Below the pieces are notes generated by a model. That model did not search any database and was not told where the DNA came from. It worked only from the letters and a program-made list of their open reading frames with translations. Made by a program: the position numbers and the translations under genes. This document shows positions 1 through 12,380 of a DNA stretch of 64,000 nt, piece by piece. Source of the DNA: Morinoia aosen. Taxonomy: Eukaryota; Arthropoda; Malacostraca; Amphipoda; Talitridae. The DNA is taken from the NCBI GenBank assembly GCA_030386875.1, contig CM059563.1, positions 45,538,102 through 45,602,101 on the forward strand, read 5' to 3'. Within the stretch, counting starts at the first letter, position 1. Each line of letters starts with the position of its first letter.

Positions 1-118
1 CACATCAAATTTCAGCGTATCACATCAAAGTTCAGCACATCCCATCAAAGTTCTGCGCATCCCATCAAAGTTCAGCGCATCCCATCAAAGTTCAGCGCAT
101 CCCATCAAAATTCAATGA
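1..118. repeat. Tandem array, 20-bp unit, open at the left edge
   Basis: Six consecutive 20-bp units of the type cccatcaaagttcagcgcat, with one or two substitutions each. The array begins at base 1, so its true left end lies outside the window. It passes directly into the 40-bp array to its right, with which it shares the 'ttcagcgcatcaca' core. Confidence 0.9.
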
Positions 119-478
119 ATCGGAGTTCAACGTAGTACATTTAAGTTCAGTGCACCACATTGACATTCAACACAACGTAACACAGTTCAGCGAATCACAC
201 TTACATTCAACACAACGCAACACAGTTCAGCGCATCACACATTCAACACAACGCAACACAATTCAGCGCACCACAGTGACATTCAACACAATGCAACACA
301 GTTCAGTTCATCACACTTTATTCAACACAACGCAACACAGTTCAGCGCATCAAATTGACATTCAACACAACGCAAAACAGTTCAGCCCATCACATTGACA
401 TTCAACACAACGTAACACAGTTCTGTGCATCACGTTGACATTCAACACAACACAACGCAACACAGCGCAACACACCAG
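119..478. repeat. Tandem array, ~40-bp unit
   Basis: About nine imperfect units of roughly 40 bp. Each combines 'ttgacattcaacacaacg' with 'caacacagttcagcgcatca'; some units lack the first few bases. The open frame across it (150-398) only mirrors the repeat and is not a gene. Confidence 0.88.
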
Positions 479-480
479 AG

Positions 481-1585
481 CTCAGCGCAGCGATCGCGTT
501 GGCTAAATCCGCCCTCGTGCGGCGATGTAGGCACCAACCCTAAAAAACTCCCTGAAAGCTTCCAGAAATCTCCCTGAAAACCTTCAGAAACTCCTCAAAC
601 TGCAAATTCAATGGGTGTTCCCATCCCAGTTTTGCATTCAACTGGATGGAAGGGCTCTCGAAATTGAATTACATATCTGATGCGCATTGGAGGCTGTATT
701 TTGTAAATTTGATGATGGTACCGTCCGGGTTATGTTTTTCTCCCTCAGATTGAGAGGTTCCGAGATCTATATTTTCTGGTACAATTCGACGGATTCCTTT
801 TTGGAATAGAACAGCTTCTATGGGCTTGGATTTTTGTTACAATTTTGTAAAACTATGCTTGTATTCCGACTGTAGGGTTTTGATTTTCAACAAAACGGAA
901 ATTTGGGAGTTAGCAAAGCTGATTCCAAAAAGAAAATGGGAATGGGAAAGTTGTTTTCCGTTTTCTCTCATGAAAGTAATAAAGTCCTTTTTCACTCTAA
1001 ATGATTCGCAAGCAGCACGTACTCACCCAGGTTGTTTTATGACTCCGCTGCTCCCACGGTTCCTCACCTGAAAAAATATGAATATTTTTTTCATGTCGAA
1101 ATAAAGCTTGAAAGAAAAACAAAGTGCTATGAGTTTCCACGATATGACGCTATTCTAACGAACAATTTTTTCGGAGTGATTCTTAGCATTATTCAACGTT
1201 TTAGTTAGTATCACTTTCAACTGAAATCATGGTTTGCAATCGTCAGAACTAAGTTTCTGGTGGATGTGATGCGCGTAAATATTAATATGCGACACACCTA
1301 ACATGAATTATGTACAAAATATACAACTGACACCGGCGTATCTGATTTTTGCTGGGACGAAAGAGACATTATTGTTTGTTAAACATTAGTTCACTTTACA
1401 AGGAGTCCAAATTCACGCGAACGTGAGATTTGTTTAGGCTGCGGAAGTAAAAAGAAATAAAGTAATAACGAAAGTCATTCCAAAATTTACCGGCCTTGCT
1501 ATCGGTCAGAAAATTTAGATCAGGTTGTGACGAAAGTTTTGTTCATTTTTAAAGTGAAAATTAAAATTAGACGAAAAAGAAATCT
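481..1585. other. No gene recognised
   Basis: AT-rich single-copy-looking sequence. The open frame at 820-1071 shows no family motif. I see no transposon ends or RNA gene here. Confidence 0.5.
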
Positions 1586-1589
1586 ACTT

Positions 1590-2275
1590 AATTGACAATA
1601 CAATCATAATTTTTATCAATGACATCCCATCTAGATATAAGCTTTTGATACCTCCTGCACCGAATGTATTGAGTTTTGACTCGGAAAGCGACACCCTTCA
1701 TTTCAACCTCTCTCTGCAAGTAGGTCTTTGTCCTGATAGGTGAATCCGTAAGTTCTCGAAGAGATAGTAATCTATTGGATCAAGATCGGGATAATGTGGT
1801 GGGTGAATCAAAACTTCCTGAATAAATTCTTCAATGCGATTATTGGTCGCTCCTGAGACTGGCATAGTCCTGGTGCAGGATCATACATTTTCTGTTCACC
1901 GACCAAGGTTGTTTTTCCTGAAGAAGTCTTCAAACAGTTTAGCTCCTGGCAATATACTCCACGGGTTGATGATGGAGCTGGTCTCCGAAACGTTTTCGAT
2001 TATTTGTTTTGAATAAAATGACAAATTTTGTTAGCAGTTTTTTATTTTTGGATTTTTAGTTTACCCCAAGAGTTATTGTTTGATTGTCGCCTGACAGCTC
2101 ATAATGAAACAATCCCACCATCTCCCACCGCACACACAGACGAATATTTTCGGACGCAGACTACGTCGAGGTTGTGGAATAGGCTTCAAACTACGGCTGA
2201 GCCACTGTCGTTTGCGATTAACATTTTTTTATAGCATATATATCTCAACAAGAAGCGATTTTTATCAAAAAATGG
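1590..2275 (-). pseudogene. Mariner transposase remnant (irritans-like)
   Basis: Read on the minus strand, the block gives successive mariner transposase motifs in different frames. From about 2255 it has 'NRKRQWLSRSLKPIPQPRRS', followed by a Trp-rich 'GGRWWDCFIM' segment matching the family's 'CVWWDWKG' region. At about 1870 comes 'MILHQDYAS', the position of the family's 'HHDNA' catalytic Asp. At about 1795-1760 comes 'HPPHYPDLDPIDYYLF', matching the 'PPYSPDLAPSDYHLF' block with the third Asp of the DD34D triad. It ends with 'FGAGGIKSLYLDGMSLI', like the 'GI..L..RW..VI' tail. Stops and at least two frameshifts break the frame. I could not place inverted terminal repeats with confidence, so element borders are unknown. 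Family assignment is by motif memory, without alignment. Confidence 0.8.
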
Positions 2276-2339
2276 TGTTTAAGGTTGGCGAGAAAGCTGT
2301 GAGACACAGCTGTAAATAAATTGGCAATTGTGTTCTGAA

Positions 2340-2955
2340 GGATTGTGTGGAACCCATTTTCTAGCGAGACTTTACCAAGTCTCATCATTTCACGCTATGT
2401 GGCCATATGGCTAACGTTATACTTTTAGATTAGTTTTTTAGTTGTTTAGGAAGAGTCGTCATCAATTACAGCAAACAATCCCTAAGAATTGAGTCCTTTG
2501 GAGCATTCTTTTCATGATTCGCCCTTACGATTACAGTTTTCCTTTCTTCTATGGGGATAAGTAGTAGTAGTAGTATTAGCATCGATTTGCTAGGCTATGG
2601 GGATAACCAGCTTCTACATGTGCTTTGTGTTACTGCATTATTTAATTGCACAAGTGTCATTGAGCGATCATGTTGCTCAACTGCTGTTATGAACTACTTC
2701 CGGCAAAAAATAATTTATGTACTCTTTGCTTGGAGAACACATTTGGGTCAGTGATAGCTATTTATTACAATAAGTATCACAAAGTCTGAAAATAGAAACA
2801 TTTCTAAAATTTTGATAGTCATGCATTTATTATTTAAATGCTTGATTGGTTTACTCCCACACTAAAATCTCAAATCAAGAAACGGACAGAACTTTGATTA
2901 CGATCTGATCCGAAATATTCCTTCCCCCTCTGGAACTGTACACTGTTTTTAAAAT
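2340..2955. other. No gene recognised; short (TAG)n run
   Basis: AT-rich DNA. A short run of TAG triplets lies at about 2561-2576. The frame at 2551-2754 has no recognisable domain. Confidence 0.45.
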
Positions 2956-2957
2956 AT

Positions 2958-3318
2958 TAGGTTAGATTATGTGTTAGATTAAGCTTCTGTTATAACGTAA
3001 AAAAAGTTACCGAGAGAGGAAAGAAGAAGGCACCATATTTAGTATGGAATTAAGGGAATGGCGATTCCATGTACAAGGTGTGTCGCCACACCCTGCGCAT
3101 AGAAACAGCAAGATTTAAATAAATTAACGAAACTATAAAAGTTTAAGAATAAAATAATGGGTGCTAAAAAAAGACAGCGATAAACCAAAAAGAAAGAAAA
3201 TTATCCGTAAAATAGAAAAACACATTCTACCGCGAAACAAAGAAGGTTTACATGACCTCCAGGTCGGACCCCCACATCTTCCCCGTGGGAGCGCAAATTC
3301 AACTGGATAACTACAGCT
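2958..3318 (-). mobile_element. SINE-like element, copy 1 (degraded)
   Basis: This matches the window's SINE-like family. It shows 'gagaggaaagaagaaggcac', 'tttagtatggaattaaggg', 'gcatagaaacagcaag' and, at the right, the 'ccccgtgggagcgcaaattc' block seen in full copies. The left edge carries the tail 'ttagattatgtgttagatta'. I take the element to be minus-strand because its microsatellite-like tail is at the left. Target duplications are not visible. Confidence 0.7.
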
Positions 3319-3671
3319 AGAGGGAACAGTGAGCTACTTTGAAGTTTGTTCGAGTCGGGAATTTTACATGAAATTTCCTAGTTGAAAGATAGCGAAGGAC
3401 CTTCAATCTTTCCCCACTGGGTTGTGCGGGCGAGAAAATGATGGAATCGAGGCCTTTGATTTTAGCTTTGATTAAAGCAGCCAGTCATCCAAGGCTTCAG
3501 GACCTTTTGTGTGGAGCCCTCGCCCGTTTATGAGAACGTTCAATGCCAAATAAAATTCCGAATGCTAATTGGACTTTATTTTATTCGCGGCTTAATGAAC
3601 CACGAATATCAATGATGGAGTCTGTGATTGAAGTTCCTCTTTCTCTCGGTGACGGTGAGGGCTTATTTGAA

Positions 3672-3885
3672 ATGCCTTTGGAAATGCAGCATGAAGCATT
3701 GGACTCTTAACGACTACGAATAACTGCGGATAAATGCTTTTAGAAATGCGGCATGAAGGATTGGGTTCTTAACGGCTACGAATAACTGCGGATAAATGCT
3801 TCTAGAGATGCAGCTTGAAACATTGGAGCTTTAACGACTGTTAACTAGAGAGAAATGCTTCTGGAAATGCAGCATGGCAGCCTGT
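3672..3885. repeat. Tandem array, ~70-75-bp unit
   Basis: About three diverged units built from 'gaaatgcagcatgaagcatt', 'cttaacgactacgaataact' and 'gcggataaatgcttctag'. The last unit contains 'gttaactagagagaaatgct', which also occurs in diverged form in the array at 43.2 kb. Confidence 0.8.
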
Positions 3886-4540
3886 ACTTGCAAATAACTG
3901 AAGGAATCACGCCCGTGTGAGACTTATTACGGATAGAAGTGCATTTACTCCTACGAGTACTTAAGGGAAAGAAAAAGTTTTCGTTGTGAGGAGAATCGTC
4001 CAGCAAATAATGAATTGTAAAACTGATGATCTATGGACAAAAATCAGGAGAACTTGAGCGTGAAAATGGAATGCTGTTGAAGGATAATAGAACGAAAAAC
4101 TAACATTTGCTGAGACTAGCTAACATGATTTTCCGAAGGAGAAACAAACCTTATAGAAAGCGATCAAATTTATTTTCTTTTAGGCTGAGAAAAATTTATG
4201 GAATGTAGAAAACATTTTTGTAGTTTTGTTAACAAGCACTGTGTGAGTCAGTTGTGTTACATTCAATCATGCATGGCTCCCTCGGAACTGTTATTTTTCG
4301 AAATAACATGAGGTGCTACGGTACGAACATAATGAACAAAAAAATTAAGTTTTACGGTTCATCCCTAATACCGATGTAAGTCCACGTCACTCCATCAATG
4401 AAAGAATTATTTCAAAGGGACCTTTTCGTCATGAATAAAATTATTGTTTTCAGAAGATCTTTCTCTTATTAAATTAAAGATCATCAAAGAAAGGATAAGA
4501 AAGCAAATGCGGCACAGAGCAGCAGATTACACCAATTACT
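3886..4540. other. No gene recognised
   Basis: AT-rich DNA without coding, RNA or transposon features that I can support. Confidence 0.45.
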
Positions 4541-5393
4541 TTTTGTAATTTAAACAATTTAACCAATTTATTTACTACAAGCTATACAGAGATAGATTGT
4601 TTCCTAAGTCTAGTACAATGGTCAAATTTGGGTTTAGCTATCTGGGGGCCCGAATATTAGATTAGATTAGTCGTTAGTTTTAGCCTCCCTACCCTCAGCA
4701 ACAAATGCGATCCAAAGAGAGGAATGAGGAAGGCACCATTTAGTATGGAGTTAAGGAAACGCGGAATCTACGCAGAAAGGGCATAGAAACAGTAAGTTGT
4801 GAAAAAAGATTATGAAACAAGACCTAAGTTGAAGAAGAAAATAGTAGGTGCTGAAAAACAGGGCAGCAGTGAACCAAAAAAAGGTGGTCCTTAACATAAC
4901 AAAATCATTTTATTTCAACAAACAGAAGGCCTACCTAACTCTCAGCTCGCCTGTGGGCCCGAATAAGTTCAGCGACTTCTAAGGCATCCTACCATCAACG
5001 TTATTTTAGGGTGTACAATAATGTTTAACCTAACTCACTTAACCTAGTTACGCATTAGACTGATCAATGAAATAGTTAACTTGATATTCGATGCTTCATC
5101 TAAAAAACTAGTTTATATAGGCTAGATTTCAACAGTCTATTCTACAAACGATTTAGGAGCAGACTGAAGATCAGCGATATTAACCATGGCAAATTACATT
5201 ATCAGGACCAGTCATGTTAGAGACAAGATTTGACTTGGTAATCTTACACGACTAGTATTCTGATAAGAAATGAGATTCAAGATTTATTTTGAATACTTTG
5301 TAAGAATTACTTTCACGGATCTCTGCAGGGATTGAGTTCCAAGTTTTAGTTCCAACGAAGACAATACTGGAGCCTTTGAATAATAAGGAAGCT
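4541..5393 (-). mobile_element. LINE 3' end (family L-A), split by a SINE-like insertion
   Basis: Outside the insertion, this copy aligns by eye with the 3' part of the LINE at 14.1-15.5 kb: 'caatttatttactacaagct', 'cagcgacttctaaggcatcc', 'ggtgtacaataatgtttaac', and then the C-terminal coding end around 'tcacggatctctgcagggat'. The tail 'aatttaaacaatttaaccaa' is at the left, so the element lies on the minus strand and is 5'-truncated at about 5393. A SINE-like copy sits inside it at 4657-4954. Confidence 0.82.
4657..4954 (-). mobile_element. SINE-like element, copy 2, with 11-bp target duplication
   Basis: It is inserted in a LINE 3' end. The 11-bp sequence gggcccgaata occurs at 4646-4656 and again at 4955-4965; other copies of the LINE have it once at this point, so it is a target-site duplication. 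The left side carries a 'ttagattagattag' tail. The right part of the family consensus is missing, as expected for 5' truncation of a minus-strand retroelement. Confidence 0.88.
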
Positions 5394-5637
5394 TTTGACA
5401 ACAATGACAACGTGACGTTGAGAACACTGCTAAAATAGCAACATCAGAGACCCATTCCCTTGTAATTTGATACGATGAGGGAAACTTTCATGAAGCACGA
5501 GCGTTGAGGCATAAAATGCTGACTCTTCTCTTCATAATAAAGATTTAAAGCTTACGTAAAAACCCGGAGAAGCTTTCAGCCAATCAAGCAAAGAAAAAAG
5601 CGGCATCGAGTGTTTTGACGCGCGCTTCTGGGGAGAC
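5394..5637. other. No gene recognised
   Basis: Short anonymous interval between a LINE fragment and a tandem array. Confidence 0.4.
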
Positions 5638-5878
5638 TTTGATGCTCATCCCCTCCATCTGGCGATGCTCCCCTTCACGTAATGCTCAGAGTGATGCACT
5701 TCCCCTCCATCTGGTGATGCTCCCCTCCACGTGATGCTCAGAGTGATGTACTTCCCCTCCATCTGGTGATGCTCCCCTTCACGTGATGTTCAAGGTGATG
5801 TACTTCCCCGGCATCTGGTGATGCTCCCTTTCACATGATGTTCAGAGTGATGCACTTCCCCTCCATCTGGTGATGCCG
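5638..5878. repeat. Tandem array, ~59-bp unit
   Basis: About four units made of 'cccctccatctggtgatgct', 'cccctccacgtgatgctcag' and 'agtgatgcacttcc', with a few substitutions. The array ends abruptly in 'gatgccgtagtgatgtatcg'. Confidence 0.9.
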
Positions 5879-5879
5879 T

Positions 5880-8757
5880 AGTGATGTATCGCATGTGACG
5901 GCACCTGTCGGAAATAATTTTAACCTATTCATGTACTCAGCTATATTTTCTGCGAAGATTGTTTTTCTGGCGTTCGATAGTATTTTTTGCCCTAGATAAT
6001 AATTTTGCTCAAGATAGTTTTTCTTTCGTCAAAATTAAACATTCAGTATTATGATACACACACATAAAATAATGAATGTCGTACGCATGCCGTTTATTGG
6101 GAATCCGATCATCAGTTACTAAATTTAATGAGATTGATTTTCCAAGAGCACTATGAGAACATATACTCGTAAGGATTATGGTACAAACGTGTTTCCGGTT
6201 AAAGTCTGGGTTAGTTTATTTTGTGGCCAAAAAAAAATCAAAAAGCGAATTGCTTAGGGTGTGTCATCGAAAAGTGTAGCCAGTGTTTAGAATGTTAATT
6301 ATTCTCTGAAAAAATAGTTGTGAGGATTTCCCTAACAAACTCTCCAGGGTTGCACGGGAGGCGCTTCAACTTTGGTACCTTAATAGATCCAGCTACGCAG
6401 CCCGGCAGTAAGGTCGGAGGGCGCAGGGCTGAGACAGGAGGATGCGTTTTGGAACTCGGTTCCTTTTGAGTTTGATTCATTTCGATAATTTACAACTTTA
6501 TATACTTTTGAACTTAACTCTTCTGAGAGGTTTGAACCCTAATTTCATGGATCTGGAATTTTATTACCGTTGCTGCTACGAAGGCCAGTGTTAACGTCTT
6601 CGCGGTGTGTCTTGCTAATTTACTACTGAATGGAGTGACCTGAACTACCCCGTCATTATTTAGCGTGTCTTGCGCCGTCAACTGCGCGTACTTGGGCCCC
6701 AGCTCTGCGGGTCACCGGCGTCTCGTCTGTTAAGTTGGCATCTTTCCTCTTATTCTTTATCATTGTGTGTCTGTGGGAGTGCTTGATTATTTCGATTACC
6801 GGCTTTCGTTTAAATTCTTACTTACTTAAAGGTTGCGTTGGTGACCAAATAAACTTACCTTAACCTACTTAAACTTACTTAAACATACTTATTTAACTCT
6901 CTGATGAGAGCTCTACCTGTTACAGGGGAGTCTATAACTCCCCTCTTTGAGCTCCGTCTTCTCCTCTTACTATCTTCTTGAAAGTGCGGTACTTTTGCCC
7001 TTTGCCTTAACCTTGACAACTCTTCCTGCCATAAAGTTTCTACACTGGACGAACCATAAAGTTCAGGTGTGGTTATTCTCGAGTTTCATATAAATTATAA
7101 ATTGTCTTGTCTAAATTTGTTATAACTGACTATTTGTTGATAATTATTTTTCCTGTTGCCCACCTTCGTATGTGTAACCTTGTCGTCTTCTCGCAGTATA
7201 TTCAAGAGTGGCTGCGTGGAGAATGGTCCGGTGCTCCTTTCGTCGGTACCTCATAACCCCTTGCAGCTGCCTTGATTAGGTAATTTATCTTTCTCATTTC
7301 TAATAACAGCTCTGTTGATTTTCTAATGCCACTTTGGCTTTCTCATCTCTAATAACAGATCTGTTGATTTTGTAATAAGGACATTTATTCAATTGCTTTG
7401 TCTTCATATTTTATTTTATTAGCAGACGAGTCGGTGCACCTGGGAGTTTCTTGACGGTTGCCGCGCTCCTGGAACGCTCCGCCGCCAGCACGCGCTTTTC
7501 TCTGCTGCGAGGGTGGGCTGCTTCCACGTCCGCACCGAAGACGTGGTGTTGCGTCGGGTCGCTGGGGGCTTTATCCTGGTCGTACCGCACCTCCGCCGTG
7601 CCGCATGACAGCCGGCTGGCAGTTGGCCTTCTACGTCTCCGTTTCGCTGACTGCATTGCTGGCCCAAGAGCGTTATTCTGCGGGAAGCCATTGCTAGACC
7701 CGTATTACCGCTTAACAGCTTCTACAGCCGTTTTGGGTGGACGTCCCGTTCGAGTTCAATCTAGACACTACTGGCTTTCGCAGCTTTTACTTCAACCTTT
7801 TAAGAAAATATTACTTATATAGCAATCGGCCAATTGCTCTAATAAATGCGATACTATTGGAATAACTTCACTTCCTAATAGTTTTTAACACTAGCTTTAT
7901 TGCCTGTCTCTCAAGACGAGCAGGCTGTTCCCCTTTTAATTGTTCGCCTAATCTTTGAAATGTGCACGAGTTTTTAATGAACTGATTTTCCTTGTTGCTT
8001 CTTTAATTGTCATTTGTTAAGTTTTGTGGACGCACATGCTCCACATAGTTTTCTGTTAAAGAAACAAAAAATATTCTCACAAGTGAAAAATTTCTGCGGC
8101 AACGACAGCTATATAAATATGTGAAAGCACCTGATGAAAAAAAAATAAAAATATAATGAGAAAATTAAACTAAAAAAAAATACTGAAAAATTAAACTAAA
8201 AACAACTAGGGATAAGTTCAGCAGTAAAAGGTCTTTACAGTTAGGAAATGTTCTAAAATCTACCTTACATAAAATGTAGTCAGTTTTTCTTTGTTCGAAT
8301 CCACAAAAGAATTTGCTGAAATTACTGAAAAAGTCGAGGGTAGAAAGTTAAAATAGTCGTCTAAGAGCGAATAACATCGAATGTTGAATTCGATGTCACC
8401 ATTAACCTCACAAATACATTTCAAAATATCGTTGAAATGAAGAAACCAGAGAAAATTCTAAACCAAACAAAGGAGGCGTTTCCATTATTGGTAACCAGAG
8501 TTGCCTGAAATTAAAATTCCACCAGACGTTCAGAGGGCTCAGAAATTTCTAAAACATATTCCAAGTAGCCCACACATGTTAAAATTTTCAGTAGATGTTA
8601 AACATTAGCGTGTATGTTTTTCGGTCGTTCTCTTACCCCAATCGCACCCGCTTGAAAAATATTTTGCATTGTCTAATTAGAGGTCACTACAACGCCCTCA
8701 GTCACGGAGTATGTTAGTACAAAAAGTGTTTTTAAATATGGGCCTAAAAGAATATTC
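5880..8757. other. No gene recognised; contains a GC-rich island
   Basis: A long anonymous region. Around 7423-7770 the base composition shifts to GC- and CpG-rich inside AT-rich DNA, just after a pyrimidine-rich stretch ending in 'attagcag' that looks like a splice acceptor. The frames there (7451-7822 plus, 7411-7656 minus) overlap one another, have low-complexity content and no family motif. I do not call a gene. Confidence 0.45.
7291..7376. repeat. Direct duplication, 49-bp period
   Basis: Two tandem copies of a block starting 'ttctcatttctaataacagc', with three or four mismatches, at 7291-7327 and 7340-7376. Confidence 0.85.
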
Positions 8758-8771
8758 AATGATTCTCGAAT

Positions 8772-9127
8772 AATAATAATATAAGAAAATTTTAGACTCC
8801 CTTAACCACGAAAAATATGTTCTAAGAGAGGAAAGAGGAAGGCACCATTTAGTATGGAGTTGAGGGAAAGCGGAATCTATGCACAAGGTGCACAGAAACA
8901 GTAAGCTAGGAAAGAAATTCATGAAACAAGAAAAAAGTTGAAGAAGAAAGTAGTAGGTGCTGAAAAACAGGACTGCAGAGAACCGAAAAAAGATGGTCCG
9001 TAACAAAACAAAAACCTATTTTATTACAGCAAAAAGGAAGCCTACCTAACCTTTAGCTCAGACCCTCACATGGTTCCCCTGGGAGCGCCAATTCCCATAG
9101 ATACAATAGTTGTATCCCCCTGAGGGG
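8772..9127 (-). mobile_element. SINE-like element, copy 3, full length with 14-bp target duplication
   Basis: One of the clearest copies. The 14-bp sequence aatgattctcgaat is found at 8758-8771 and at 9128-9141, flanking a 356-bp insertion. The right end is the family 5' terminus 'tgtatccccctgagggg' and the left end has an 'aataataat' tail. Family landmarks: 'gagaggaaagaggaaggcac', 'tttagtatggagttgaggga', 'aagttcatgaaacaag'-like block, 'ggtgctgaaaaacaggac' and 'ctcccatagatacaat'-like end. The minus-strand open frame across it is incidental. Confidence 0.92.
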
Positions 9128-9141
9128 AATGATTCTCGAAT

Positions 9142-12100
9142 TAATGAATGGATTTAGGAAAACAAAGTATTTATGAATTCATGGAAAATAGTTTTATTCT
9201 GATTACTTTTTGAATATAATGTTCACGTACCACCTTCCTGAGTGCAGACAAAAGCCGGTAGGATAACGCAGGCTGTTCAGTGAGATAAGATCTAATTCGC
9301 CGGATTTCTTTCTCGATAGATCTCATGAGCTGGTGTAGATTCGTTCGTTTTTTACGGTGAACTTTTACTAAAAGGTATTCCCAGAAGAAAAATTGATTGG
9401 TGATATGTCATGGAAAAGTTGATACCCCAAAGGGAAGAGGAGTTTTTTTGCCCTGCTTGTCATTTTAGATGTAACGCTAACGTCATACATTTTTCATTTG
9501 AATGTGGCTGCCAGACTGTGTATTTTGGTTACAAAAATACCCAAGAAAACTAATATTTTAAGAATTACAAAATACTTTCTAGTTTCAAATCCATTCTCTA
9601 AGACAGTAGTTATTAAATATTCGTTTTGGTCCCATACTTGAAAATCACCCCGTATAATACGTATTTTCTAATATTTATAAAATCACCCTCGTAATTATTA
9701 AAATCGGTGACATCATTTCTTATAACTGGGGAACATTTATCTCTGTAGCTAAAGTCTTTTTAACTGATATTTTAACTAATTTTATCATGTCTGTTTGTCG
9801 ACCAATGAATAAAAACCTTCACATCACCAGCTCCACCATTTCCATTTCCCATGCAATATTAACTCTGATTTTGAAATTCCACTTTCTTCATCAATGAGTC
9901 ATAACTACCCGCTCATCAACGTATACATAGAATTAACCTCAAATTAATTAAAATATGCCCAAAAATTGAAGTTTCAATCAGGAAGAATAACAGTAAAAAG
10001 AATGCTGAGACCTTACTTAAACACAGCACGAGTTAGAAACATTTTGCTTCGACCATTCTTCGGGGGCTCCGAGTTTCAGCGTTCACATGTAAAAGCCTGT
10101 CCAGTTTTAGTCAGCGGAGTAGTCAGGAAATATTCCACCGTCTCCTTATTTTTGAGGCGGCGGAGGGGATCCCACTTCATAAAAAGCGCCGTCACTGATT
10201 GACCCTTTGTGTCAACGCAAGTTTTGCCGGCTCTCAATAGCTGCGAGCGGCAGGGACGGCTGGAGATGACATATATGGGCACGGTGCAGTGAGCGGCAGG
10301 TGGTCTACCAACAAAAGACGATCTTTTGTTTTCCACGGGGAGTAATCAGAATAATGAATATGAAGGCTTACTGGAATCAATTATTAATCACTTTGAGGTG
10401 ATGTTTATTGATTGTAATTAGGAATTGATTCCAGGATCAATGGATGAAATTTGAAATTGATGTTAGTGACAATCATTATCAAAATGAATTTAAGTCATTT
10501 GATTTAGTTTTTAACCGATACATCAGATTCTGAGCGTCGACGCCAAAAGATTGGAGTAAATATGGCAAGATTTAGTGACCCACGGAATCAAGTTAAATTT
10601 TTCTGATTGAGTGGTGTAAATTTTCTGGCATAAACATAAATATTTTTAGAGCTATTTGCGTCTGTTCCAGGAGAGATATTTGCAAATATTTCAGGGCTAT
10701 GTTTTGATAAACTTAATTAAAACTTACATCACTGTGCGAGGTATTAATTACTGTTTTCCAGCGCAACGTCTCAGACAGCTTTCATAAAAGCGTATTACTC
10801 CTGCTTGTTAGAAATAGCCTTTTAGTTGCATCTTAACATAAAAACGCTTGCAGCTGAAAAACCACAAGGAGATTTCGTATCACGGAGTCTCACGGGAGTA
10901 TTTCAACACAACTTACAGGGTATATGCCTTGAAATCTACAAAGAAAGTTGTCCAAAAACAGAAGCCATTTCGTTTTATAACGAAAAAGGTCTTCGAGTGT
11001 AGCCGCTTCCCGCGACTTTGAGCGCCGGTGTCTCCGCAAATCCGGGTCTCTTCTATTAAAGTAGGCAATCTAATATGGTCAGAGTCCATGCAGGTTCAGA
11101 ACTTGTTCCATTATTGTTGCATTGAGATGAAACATTTGAAAGAAAAATATCCTAAGCCTCTATGAGTTCTAATAGAACTACAGGAGGTAGGGTTGGGGTG
11201 ATATTTGTAATTGTAAAAGTTGTGATTGAAGCAGATTAATTTAGGTGCTGTTCGTAAAATGAATAAAATGTCAACCGTACAAAAAAATCAATAGCCTTTG
11301 CTAAGGGTCAAGGCTCAGCGATGCTGACATTCCCTAAAACAATTCGAAACTCACAGGCTATAAACTTAGGCTTAATTAGATTAGAATATAATGAAAAATA
11401 AAAAAACCAGTAAATAATCAGAACTTACTTGCTTAGATGTAAGGAAAACTTATAGGAAGTTCACACGAGAAGAATTAGTTTTATTTTTAGATTTTAAGTG
11501 TTATTGTTAATTCTGGGATATGGATGACAGCTCATATACATTTTTGTTGGGCTTTGGGTGCGTAGTGGGGCTGGCTGGTGGCGGTAGTGGCTGGGATGTG
11601 TTGTAATCCTGTTGAAGGCGTCATTTCAACATCAAAACGTCACAATTTTATCACGCGTCATTTTTTTCGAAATCTACAAACTCACAAACGAATTCGCTAC
11701 CTCCACCAGCGTTGGAATTTGTGAAACAAGAAATTTTCAGTCAGTATGTGGAAGTATTTGATTGATATTTTGGTAGGGTTATTTCATCAGAACATGCTTT
11801 CAGAAAGCAATAGTTAATAGCGCTGAACGTTGGTCATCATTTGTATCGAAACTAACAGATAATTTAGAAGCTCAGGAAAAGATCAATAGAATTATTACTA
11901 GGAGAAACTGCTACCACACGTTCTCGCAGAACAATTGCTAGAAGGAACACATAATAACCTCTAAATGTATTAAAAAAATTATCTGAAATTAGTGGATCAC
12001 TGAACGCATTCCATATGAGCAGAGGGTTAAATGCTACGTAAAAAAATCGAAGAGGGAACCTCCTCATTGTAGACAATAGAACGGTATAAATCAATTGAAA

Positions 12101-12195
12101 TTAGGAGTTAAAATCAATCAATCAGAATGATCGTGCAATTCAACTATGAAAGCGCACACGTTCACTCATAATTGCAATGGTACTTTTAAACAATT
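9142..12195. other. No gene recognised
   Basis: About 3 kb of AT-rich DNA. A locally GC-richer patch at about 10.05-10.32 kb carries overlapping frames on both strands (9966-10202 plus; 10076-10336 minus), neither with a recognisable domain. I see no transposon ends. Confidence 0.45.
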
Positions 12196-12196
12196 G

Positions 12197-12380
12197 AAAT
12201 AATTTGAACAATTTGAACAATTTATTTACCACAAGCGATACATAAATAAATGATTTCTTACGTCTAATACAATGATCAAATTTGAGTATAGCTACCCGTG
12301 GGCCTGAATAAGTTCAGCGACTTCTAGGGCATAATCCTACCATCAACGCTATTCTAAGGTGTACAATAATGTCTAACTTC
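12197..12380 (-). mobile_element. LINE 3' end (family L-A), strongly 5'-truncated
   Basis: It has the same 3' untranslated sequence as the copies at 4.5, 14.1 and 58.7 kb: 'atttgaacaatttgaacaat' tail, 'atttattta-ccacaagcgatac', 'gggcctgaataagttcagcg', 'cttctagggca' and 'aggtgtacaataatgtctaa'. It stops at about 12380. The tail at the left places it on the minus strand. Confidence 0.82.

Noticed and set aside
1-478. CRISPR-like appearance of regularly spaced repeats at the left edge
   Set aside because: Units are contiguous with no unique spacers, and the surroundings are animal-type transposons.
7411-7822. Possible gene of 80-123 codons
   Set aside because: Overlapping frames on both strands in a GC-rich patch, no domain, no repeat-free alignment to a family I know.
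8698-9006. 102-codon minus-strand frame
   Set aside because: It lies within a SINE-like copy; similar fortuitous frames occur in other copies at the same place.
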